From positions 7,347,966 through 7,411,965 of the forward strand of contig NC_088296.1 in the NCBI RefSeq assembly GCF_032854445.1: a stretch of DNA of 64,000 nt, in the 5' to 3' direction. The DNA is from Liolophura sinensis. Its lineage: Eukaryota > Mollusca > Polyplacophora > Chitonida > Chitonidae. Below the pieces are notes generated by a model. It made no database searches and was not told the origin of the DNA. It saw nothing but the letters and a program-made list of their open reading frames with translations. A program made the position numbers and the translations under genes. This document shows, one piece after another, positions 45,401 to 57,400 of the stretch. Positions within the stretch are counted from its first letter, which is position 1. Each line of letters opens with the position of its first letter.

Positions 45401-48400
45401 AATCAGAATGTGGCTGTAACCTGAACTGTTTTTATTCTAATTTTCTCCCCAGATCTGCAGTACTAGTCACCTATAAACTTGGTAACCTGCAGTACCACTC
45501 ACCTTCAAACTTGGTAACCTACAATACTGCTCACCTTCAAACTTGGTAACTTGTATTACCACTCGCCCGCAAACTTGGTAACCTCAATACCACTCACGGT
45601 TCAACCTTGGTAGCCTGCAGTACCACTCACCTTCAAACTTAGTAACTGCAGTACCACTCGCCCTCAAACTTGGTAACTGCAGTATCCCTCACCTTCAAAC
45701 TTGGTTATCCTGCATTTACACTGACCTTCAATCTTGGTAGCCTACAGTACCACTCACCTTCTAGCTTGGTAACTTGTGGTACCACTCGCCCTTGAATTTG
45801 GTAGCCTGCAGTGCCACTCACCTTTAAACATGGTAACCTGCTACACCACTCACCTTTAAACTTGGTAACTGCAGTATCCCTCACCTTCAAACTTGGTATC
45901 CTGCATTTACACTGACCTTCAATCTTGGTAGCCTACAGTACCACTCCCCTTCTAGCTTGGTAACTTGTTGGTACCACTCGCCCTTGAATTTGGTAGCCTG
46001 CAGTGCCACTCACCTTTAAACATGGTAACCTGCTACACCACTCACCTTTAAACTTGGTAAACTGCAGTACAGCTCACCTTCAAACTTGGTATCCTGCATT
46101 TACACTCACCTTCAATCTTGGTAGCCTACAGTACCACTCACCTTCTAACTTGGTAACTTGTGGTACCACTCGCCCTTGAATTTGGTAGCCTGCAGTGCCA
46201 CTCACCTTTAAACATGGTAACCTGCAACACCACACTCACCTTTAAACTTGGTAAACTGCAATACAGCTCATCTTCAAACTTGGTAACCTAGAGTACCACT
46301 CACCTTCAAACTTAGTAATTGCAGTACCACTCGCCCTCAAACATGGTACGGTGCAGTACCACTCACCCTAAGACTTGGTAACTGCAGAGCCACTCACCTT
46401 TAAACTGTGTAGCCTGCAGTACCACTCACCTTCAAACTCGGTAACCTGCAATACCACTCACCTTCAAACTCGGTAACCGGCAGTACCACTCACCCTCAAA
46501 CTTGGTAACCTGCAGTACCACTCACCTTCAAACTCGGTAACTGGCAGTACCACTCATTTTCAAACTCGGTAACCGGCAGTACCACTCACCTTCAAACTCG
46601 GTAACTGGCAGTACCACTCACCTTCAAACTCGGTAACCTGCAGTACCACTCACCTTCACACTTGGTAAATGCAGTACCACTCACCCTCAAACTTGGTAAC
46701 CTGCAGTACCACTCACCTTCAAACTCAGTAACCTGCAGTACCACTTACCTTCAAACTCCGTAACCTGCAGTACCACTCACCTTCAAACTCCGTAACCTGC
46801 AGTACAACTCACCTTCAAACTCGGTAACCTGATAGTTTTCAGCATGAATATGCAGAATGTAACACCCATCAGGTCTTGTAATATCCAAGCATATCTGCAA
46901 ATACAAAGTCCTGTCTAATAGGAAATATGAAGAAATCATGGCAGGAAAAAAAATGTACACTCTTAGGTGGCTTAGATGTACACTCCAAAGTTGAAAACTA
47001 AATTCATTTTTATTTATTAGATTAGTTTTTAACTCTGAGATCAATAAGTTTAATAATGACCTAAATTACCCCCCATAACGTGCATTTTTAGAGGCCAAAA
47101 AAAAAAAGAAAAGAAAAACGCTGAAAGTTAAATTTTTTCAGTGGGATATAAGCCTATTTTCCAAACAAACCTCAGCTTTTTCTAAGATCAATAAAACTCT
47201 CAGTCAGGCAAACTGTCCAACTTTATAAAATCAGTATGACGTTTCTGGGTAGAGGGAACCAGAATGCCAGGATTTGACTGCGGGAGTGCTTAGGATAAAA
47301 CGTCGTACTTAAAAAATTTTCAGTCATATGATGACAGCAGAGTCCTTAGAGTACAAGTAATGTACCTCCTTGTTGCAGGACGGATTTCCACCGCTCTTTC
47401 ATCTAGTGCTGCTTCACTGAGACGGCTCACTGAAAGCAAGTAAGCCACTCCACCCAAACCATTATACTGATACGGGTCAACCAGTCATTGCACTATACTG
47501 AACGTCAAACGAGGAAGCTACAACTTCATCTTTTATGGTCTTATGTGTGACCCGACCCAGAAACTACCGCCACCAAATTGGGCGTTCTACAAACTGAGCC
47601 ATCAGGATCGGTATTGAACCCTTGATCTTTGCTACTTAACAGGCAAACCTCCTGACTTAAAATTCGCGGCCAAAATTTTATTTTTTTATCTATTTGATTG
47701 GTGTTTTACGCTGTACTCAAGAATATTTCACTTATATGACGGCGGCCAGCATTATGGTGGGTGGAAACCGGGCACAACCCGGGGGAAACCCACGACCATC
47801 CGCAGGTTGTTGACAGACCTTCCCACTTACAGCCGGAGAGGAAGCCAGCATGAGCTAGACTTGAACTCACAGGGACTGCATTGGTGGGAGACTCCTGGAT
47901 CATTAAGCTGTGCTAGCGCACTAACCAACTGAGCCACGGAAGCCCTTTGCAGCCAAAACTGCACCCGACTAGAACGCATGTGTACAAACTTACCTGGCGT
48001 TCCTCTCCACTGCCCATGTGATGCCCACTGTGAAACACAAAGCCAGTAAAACCAGACTTTTCACCTGTGGCTGGTGGGACAGTAGCGGAATACGACTGGG
48101 CGGAATCCTGAAAAAGATTTGATAAATTTTAATTGCTGTAATTGGTAATGAAACTGGAGAGGGTCATTAACAATTTGGATTTCCTATAAACAGCATCATG
48201 TTAATTCTAGTTCAAAACCATGTTTTGACTTTTATAGTTGATTTGGATGTAAATTTATGTACGTACATATTGCTGTATGATTTATTTATTTATTTATTTG
48301 ATTGGTGTTTTACGCCGTGCTCAAGAATATTTCACTTAAACAACGGCGGCCAGCATTATGGTGGGTGAAAACCGGGCACAGCCCAGGGAAAACCCACGCC

Positions 48401-51400
48401 CATCCGCAGGTTGCTGACAGACCTTCCCACTTATGGCAGGAGAGGAAGCCAGCATGAGCTGGACTTGAACTCACAGCGACCGCATTGATGAGAGACTCCT
48501 GGGTCATTATGCTGTGCTAGCGCCCCAACCAACTGAGCCACGGAGGTCCCCTATTGCTGTATGAGTGATTGGGTGAGTGATTGGGCCTTTATGTCGTACG
48601 TCACAATTTTGCAGTCATATGACAACAGTCATTCAGGTGAGTGCACATACATGTATATATACTGCTTCTGTGGGAAGGTCTGTCAGCACCCCGCAGATAG
48701 TCGTGGTTTTCCCCCTGAATTCTGTCCTCTTGCCTCTCGCCATTTTGCCCTCCGTTGTCGTATAAGTGAAATATTTTTGAGTACAACATAAAACACCTAT
48801 CAAGTTAATAAATAAATACATGCACCGTGTCTTCTTGTGGCAGGTTAAGTCCATGCCACCAAAGTCATGCTTCCAATGAAGTATTGTGCCGAAGGCACCA
48901 GACAAGATCTCATCCAGTACACGTTATTCGAACTAACCAGTTTAGTCTCCTTGTTCTAACCTTTCAGTGCTAAGCGCCAAGCCAGGCAGCAAGAAATACC
49001 ATTTCTGAAGTCTTTGGTATGACCAGCAGGGGCAACAGGTTAATTGATGGTAATCATGACATTTACTGTAATTCTTTAAGCTTTGTGTACTATTAAGAGT
49101 ATATTCTAAAAGCCTTACGCTGTGCAGGCTGATATAATTACACTTTGAGAAGCCCTGAAATAGTCCAACCCACCAATGTAGTTTGGTCTCTAAAATCAAA
49201 CAAACGAGGAGCATAATCCACACTGAATGTTGCACTTTTATATGTCAAACGGTTGTTCTTTGATCTCATTTGTCACAGCACAGTTGGTCAGCACGAGAGC
49301 CCAGCATAATGACCCAGGAGTCTCTCACCAATGCGGTTGCAGTAAGTTCAAGTCCAGCTCATGCTGGCTTCCTCTCCAGCCGAACGTGGGGAAGGTCTGT
49401 CAGCAACCTGCTGATGGTCGCAGGTTTCCTCCGAGCTGTGCCCGGTTTCCTCCCATCATAAGGCGTCATATAACTGAAATATTGTTGAGTACGGCGTAAA
49501 ACACCAATCAAATAAATAAATAAATAAATCACTTGTCAAAGGCTTTATAGTCACGGTTCATCAACCGTCTGCACCAGAGAGGATGGCACTGTATGTGACA
49601 CCACATTAAACATTATCTAAGCTTACCGTGCAAGCGGCTGGAGGTTTTCAACCCAAGGCCAGATACAGTTGTACAGAGATGTTGAGCCAGCTATACAGAA
49701 CACAACGATGATGATGTACACTGGGGAAGAAACAGAGAGGCAAAAGCCATGATGCACATATTACACCACAGTAGAAATCTTAACCCTTTAACTTTTTCTT
49801 AGAAAGTCTCCCAAAATTTGGCTTGGAAATAACTTTTCTAAAGAGCTTAGACATCATATTCTCGATGAGCCTGAATTTGGTTTGAATGATTGGTGTTTTT
49901 TTTACACCATAACTAAGAATATTACACTCATATTGTGGTCGCCAGCATTATGGTGAGAGAAAACCCACAATTATCTGCAGGTTGCTGCAAGCCTTTCCAC
50001 GTACAGCCGGAGGGCTCCCCTCCCTCCCCCATGAGCCTTAATCAACTTTGAGACCAAAGTTATGAGTCTGAATGAAAGATGAAAGTATGATATAGCTTTT
50101 CAATCCATAAGGACCAATTGTCATCAAGAATACAGCTTTTGGAGTGAGTGAGTAAGCGCTTGGGGTTTAACATTGTACTCAACAATTTTTCAATCATATG
50201 ACAACGAAGGAATCCTTGGGGTGTATGTAATGTGCCTCCCTGTTGCACGATCATTTTTCAACAAATGTTTCGGGACCGGTAGATCCAGGATCAATCCTTG
50301 ATCGAGTCACACCTAAGATAGTGCAACGACTGGTTGACCCGTATCAGTATAATGGCTCGGGCGGGGCGGCTTACTTGCCTTCGGTAAGTCGTCTCAGTGA
50401 AGCAGCACTAAATAAAAGAGCGGTGGAAATCCGTCCTGCTTCACTGAGATGACTTACCGAAGGCTAGTAAACCACCCACCCAAGCCACTATACTGATACC
50501 CATCAACCATTCATTGCACTATTCCCTTCATGCTGAACGCCAAGCGAGGAAGTTACAACTTCCTCTTTTAAAGTCTTAGGTGTGACTCAACCCAGAAATG
50601 ATCCTGGATATACCGTTCCCGAAGTTGACACAGCTTTTGGAAGGCATGTACAAGATAACTGTGAATGAGGGTCAAGTTAAAAAGCATATTAAAGCTGTGT
50701 GACTGAAAAAAATTACATTTCCCAGCTTAATTTCAGGTACATGTATGTAAATTTCCGCTCCCATGTTGACAATTACCTTAATTGTGGAACTTGTTCAACC
50801 CTCTCTACAACTAATGTTTTGAAACATTCGGAGAGAGCTATTGGGTGTAGATAACTACTTTATACAGTTTTATGAAGCTGGCATCGTTATTAACACAAAC
50901 GAATCATATTAACATCAGTTTGATAATAACGATACGTTTAAATTCCCCTGGAAAAAAGTGCTTTCGTGGTTAAAAAGGTTGGAGATTTACATTACAGACA
51001 TAGAGACCACTGCAATGGATTTCAAGCATTAACCCGCAGGTGACAAGCACCCTGCATACATCACATATAACATACTGTATACTGACAACCAGTACAGTGT
51101 ACCAGGGCTTCACACATGGTGATAACCAGTACAGTGTACCAGGACTTCACACATGATAACCAGTAGAGTGTACCAGGGCATCATACATGGTGATAACCAG
51201 TAGAGTGTACCAGGGCTTCACACATGGTGATAACCAGTACAGAGTAGCAGGGTATCACATATGGTGATAATCAGTACAGTGTACCAGGGCATCATACATG
51301 GTGATAACCAGTACAGTGTACCAGGACTTCACACATGGTGATAACCAGTACAGTGTACCAGGGCTTCACATGTGGTGACAACCAGTACAGTGTACCAGGG

Positions 51401-54400
51401 CTTCACGCATGGTGATAACCAGTAGAGTGTACCAGGACTCCATACATGGTAATAACGAGTACAGTGTACCAGGGCATCATACATAGTGATAACCAGTACA
51501 GTGTACAAGGGCTTCACACATGGTGACAACCAGTACAGTGTACCAGGACTTCACACATGATAACCAGTACAGTGTACCAGGACTCGATACATGGTGATAA
51601 CCAGTACAGTGTACCAGGGCTTTACACATGGTGATAACCAGTACAGTGTACCAGGGCTTCAGACATAATGATAACCAGTACAATGTACCAGGGCTTCACA
51701 CATGGTGATAACCAGTACAACGCATCAGGGCTTCACACAGTGATAACCAGTAAAGTGTAACAGGGCTTCACACATGGTAATAACCAGTAGAGTGTACCAG
51801 GACTCCATATATGGTAATAACCAGTACAGTGTACCAGGGCTTCACACATGGTCATAACCAGTAGAGTGTACCAGGACTCCATACACAGTAATAACCAGTA
51901 CAGTGTACCAGAGTTTCACACATGGTGATAACCAGTACAGTGTAGCAGGGTTTCACACATGGTGATATCCAGTAGAGTGTACCAGGGCTTAACACACGAT
52001 AACCAGTACAGTGTACCAGGGCTTCACACATGGTGATAACCAGTACAGTGTAATAACCAGTACAGTGTACCAGGACTCGATACATGGTGATAACCAGTGC
52101 AGTGTACCAGGGCTTCACACATGATGATGACCAGTACTCACCCAGATAGTCATACAGGAAGTACAGCGCCAACGGCACACCACACATGATGACCTGTACT
52201 CACCCAGATGGTCATACAGGAAGTACAGCGCCACCAGCACACCACACATGATGACCAGTACTCACCCAGATAGTCATACAGGAAGTACAGCGCCAACGGC
52301 ACACCACACATGATGACCAGTACTCACCCAGATGGTCATACAGGAAGTACAGCGCCACCAGCACACCACACATGATGACCAGTACTCACCCAGATGGTCA
52401 TACAGGAAGTACAGCGCCAACGGCACACCACACATGATGACCAGTACTCACCCAGATGGTCATACAGGAAGTACAGCGCCACCAGCACACCACACATGAT
52501 GACCAGTACTCACCCAGATAGTCATACAGGAAGTACAGCGCCAACGGCACACCACACATGATGACCAGTACTCACCCAGATAGTCATACAGGAAGTACAG
52601 TGCCACCAGCACACCACACATGATGATAACCAGTAACACCAGGTGTTTTAATCCTAGATTAACACTTCCTTCATCTTCAGATTTTGGGTGATCATCAACA
52701 ATCTTTTCCTCGCCCGGACGCATCAGGTGCGGACGTTTTCTGAGAAATCTGCAAAATGATAAAAGAAAACTTTGTGGTGAGGCTAACAAAAGAGCTTGAC
52801 TGTTGACACATGGATGCAAAACTTCAGCTCAATAAAGTCATGAAGCTGTGAATTTTTGAATTTACGGTATTAATATGAAAACGTCCTCCTGGTGAAAGTT
52901 GTGCTTTACAAGTTGGCAAATCTGCAGCTCTTTTTAAGACACTACCCCTAACATTTACTTTGACATGGCTTTCCCCGTTAATGGATACCGAAACCAACAC
53001 CAAGCCTTGGCATATGACATCAGGTATGCCTGTAATTTGTGAAGGTGAGCTAATACATTTACAAAAAATAAGAAAAAAATAAAGAAATCCTAGATGTGAA
53101 CTGTACACATTTTTTTTCGCACCTAGTTACTTTAACTGCTATCACTGTTTGTCTATCTTGCCCCAAGAATGTGATCATAAGCCAAACTTTATTTGTACAT
53201 GTATATTTATTTCTTTCTTTGATTACTGTTTTATGCTGAACTCAAGAATATTTAACTTACACGACAATGGCCAGCATTATGATGGGAGGGAGCCGGCAGA
53301 GCCTGGCGGAGACACACGACCATCCGCACGTGGCTGTCAAACCTCCCCACTTACGGCCGGAGAGGAAGCCAGCATGAGCTGGGCTCGAACTCACAGCAAC
53401 CGCATTGGTGGGAGGCTTCTGGGTCATTACGCTGCGCTAGCACGCTAACCGACTGAGCCAAGGATGCCCCCGAATAAACACCTAGGAACACCTTTCAAAG
53501 ACCATTAAACAGCTCATCTTTGCAACATGTGTCAAGAATTGTGTTGACTAAGATTTATTTATTTCACACATATATCACTGAGTTTTAAGCAGTACTCAAT
53601 AACATTTTACTTCTACGATAGTGGAGAGCATTATCACGACCATCTGCAGGCTGCTGGAAGACCTTCCCATGTAGATGTATGTTGTGAGAGCAAACCAGCA
53701 TGACCTAGACTTGAATTCACAATGATCATATCGGCGGGAGGCACCTGGGTCATTTTGCTGTGCTAACACGCTAACCTCTTAGTGCGCATGGTCTAAGATG
53801 TGCTGATTACAATGGTTTAAGTTACGAGGGAGGAGACAAATATTTCACTTACTGTGAGAAAGTGATGTTCCCTGCCCAGTGGCTTCCGATCACGACGCAG
53901 ATCATAGCGATCAGCCAGATTAAAATCATATTAAGATCAGCTTTCGGAGGGTCCGGAGAAAACAGCCGCACTTGAATCTTGTCAATGCCTAATTTCTGTC
54001 GGGTATATCAAAACAATCATCCATCAATCAAGTCAACAGCAAACCTGAAAGTAGGTATCTCCTGTTTTTGGAGAATGGAGGTATTAAACTGATATATTTA
54101 ATTATTTGGTTGGAATTTTAAGCCGTACTCAAGAATGACAATGGTGGACAGCATTATGGTGAGAGGAAACCAGGCAGAGCCTGGGGAAACCCATAGATTG
54201 ATATAGTCCAATTACACAATATTAATTCAAAGTTACTTTGACCAAATTACCTTTGTTCATTATTAGGTAATATAGACAATATGGGTCTTGACAAACTGTG
54301 TCCAATATATTCTGAATCACCTGGGTCTAGGAAGTTTATTTTTTGCCATCATGTCTTTGTGTTTGCATGCCAGCCTACCTGTCTGTATGTCAGAAAAAGT

Positions 54401-57400
54401 TGTGCATAGATTATGGTAAACTTTTTGTACATTTAGCTGTCGTGGACATTTGTGCATTTAGCTGTCGTGGACATTTGTGCATTTAGCTGTCGTGGACAAC
54501 TGTGCATTTAGCTGTCCTGGACATTTGTGCATTTGGCTGTCGTGGACATTTGTGCATTTAACTGTCGTGGACATTTGTGCTACTGGAAAGCCCTTTACAT
54601 GTACCCTAATTTCTCAACTTTTTTGCATGTGAAAGAGAGCAACACTCATTGCAATTTATACACAATTTTATTTTGATTTTAAAGACAAAACTAGTATAAG
54701 TATAAAAATACAATTTTTATCATTCAACACAAAATAATGCGTTCATAACATGTTTGAATAAACAGCTTGTAAACATGCAAAAAGCCAGAAGAACTGCATT
54801 ACATATACTGTACTTACTTACTTCAGCGCACTGAAAACACTAAAACTTGGTATGTATGTACGTATGTATGCTTGTACGTACGTATGTATGTATGCTTGTA
54901 TGTATGCATGTATGTGTGTACATATATGTAAGTATGTATGTATGTATATGCATGTATGTATGTATGTATGTATGCTTATATGTATGCATGTATGTATGTA
55001 TGTATATATATGCATATGCATGTATGTATATATATGCATATGCATGTATGTATGTATGTATGTATGTATGTATATGTATGTATATGTATGTATGTATATG
55101 TATGTATGCTTGTTTGTATATGCATGTATGTATATGCATTCATGTATATGCATGCATGCATGCATGTGTGTATGTGCGTGTGCGTGTGTGTGTGTGTATG
55201 TATGTATGTATGTATGTATGCATGTATGTATGCTCAGGATTTTATGTAGTATGTCTAACCATTAGGCCACCGAAGCAGTCCTGGAATTTGGTAAACAAAC
55301 CTGAAAGTCAGCGAAATCCTTTTCAGACACCATGGCCACAGTGATGTTGATGTCCAATGTCTTGTTCACACCTGGCGTCGTCTGTAGCACAAATATAAAT
55401 AAGATTAGTTTGACAGGCAGCAATACATCAAGAACAATAACCTTAACATGCAAACTAGTTAAAACATGTTAGATATGTGAAGGTCATCAATTTTGTATAT
55501 GTGTATATATATGGTAATTGACAAATATGCAAGGCATCAATAATGGAACATCCAGCTTGTGCTATTGTGTTTGTATGTACTAAAATTCTTCAATCTTTTC
55601 TCACGTTTACACCATGTTTATTTAAGCATATTCTGAGGGCATTATTCTGTGCAGACTGCTAAAATTATAATTTTGGTGAAGCCCTGAAACTGGCCAACCC
55701 AACCCATGTAGTTTTGTCTCCAAAATCAAATTGAAAACGTGCATAATTTGCACTGAAAGTTGCTATTTTATATGTGAAAAGGTTGAGGAATTAGGGAATG
55801 CAAAAACCTTAGCTCAATATATTCAGTACCGTAATTAAGCATTCCCTATCATATCTACACAGCTAGCCAATCAGTATCGATTACGTGTCCATTCAACATT
55901 GAATTTTTGTATCGGTAATACAAAAATTAAGGGTAATTAACATGCACAATGAACATCAACAATGGAACATTTCCCCTCATGCTGTTATGTGCTACAAGTT
56001 TGCAAAACTTGAGCTCAGTACATGTAGTACTTTTCAAGATACCACACTAAACATTTTGTTTGGCATTCCTTTCTCTTTAAGTGATGCCAACACCAACACT
56101 CGGGGTGATGAAAGCTAAGAATGGTAGTTGACCCTCACCTGAATTGTGTGTGTCTACTGAGGGTTACAATGCTTTAACACTGTTTCAGCTTAGTTGTGTG
56201 CGTCTACTGGGGGTTACAATGGTTTAACACAGTTTCAGCTGAATTGTGTGTGTCTACTGAGGGTTACAATGGTTTAACACAGTTTCAGCTGAATTGTGTG
56301 TGTCTACTGAGGGTTACAATGCTTTAGCACCATTTCAGCTGAGTTGTGTGCGTCTACTGGGGGTTACAATGCTTTAACACTGTTTCAGCTGAATTGTGTG
56401 TGTCTACTGAGGATTACAATGCTTTAACACTGTTTCAGCTGAATTGTGTGCGTCTACTGGGGGTTACAATGCTTTAACACTGTTTCAGCTGAATTGTGTG
56501 TGTCTACTGAGGGTTACAATGCTTTAACACAGTTTCAGCTGAATTGTGTGTGTCTACTGAGGGTTACAATGCTTTAACACTGTTTCAGCTGAATTGTGTG
56601 TGTCTACTGAGGGTTACAATGCTTTAACAGTTTCAGCTGAATTGTGTGTGTCTACTGAGGGTTACAATGCTTTAACACAGTTTCAGCTGAATTGTGTGTG
56701 TCTACTGAGGGTTACAATGCTTTAACAGTTTCAGCTGAATTGTGTGTGTCTACTGAGGGTTACAATGCTTTAACACAGTTTCAGCTGAATTGTGTGTGTC
56801 TACTGAGGGTTACAATGCTTTAACACAGTTTCAGCTGAATTGTGTGTGTCTACTGAGGGTTACAATGCTTTAACACTGTATCAGCTGAATTGTGTGTGTC
56901 TACTGAGAGTTACAATGCTTTAACACAGTTTCAGCTGAATTGTGTGTGTCTACTGAGGGTTACAATGCTTTAACACAGTTTCAGCTGAATTGTGTGTGTC
57001 TACTGAGGGTTACAATGCTTAAACACAGTTTCAGCTGAATTGTGAGTGTCTACTGAGGGTTACAATGCTTTAACACAGTTTTAGCTGAATTGTGTGTGTC
57101 TACTGAGGGTTACAATGCTTTAACACTGTATAAGCTGAATTGTGTGTCTACTGAGGGTTACAATTCTTTAACAGTTTCAGCTGAATTGTGTGTGTCTACT
57201 GAGGGTTACAATGCTTTAACACAGTTTCAGCTGAATTGTGTGTGTCTACTGAGGGTTACAATGCTTTAACACAGTTTCAGCTGAATTGTGTGTGTCTACT
57301 GAGGGTTACAATGCTTTAACACTGTATAAGCTGAATTGTGTGTCTACTGAGGGTTACAATTCTTTAACAGTTTCAGCTGAATTGTGTGTGTCTACTGAGG

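Noticed and set aside
48281-48551. Open reading frames of about 60-65 codons recurring in many places (AVSSSPAHAGFLS)
   Set aside because: These are translations of SINE family A and recur wherever the SINE does.
54818-55344. Tyr/Cys/Met/Val and His/Ile/Tyr/Thr open frames of 100-165 codons
   Set aside because: They come from a (TATG)n microsatellite, whose complement is also free of stops.
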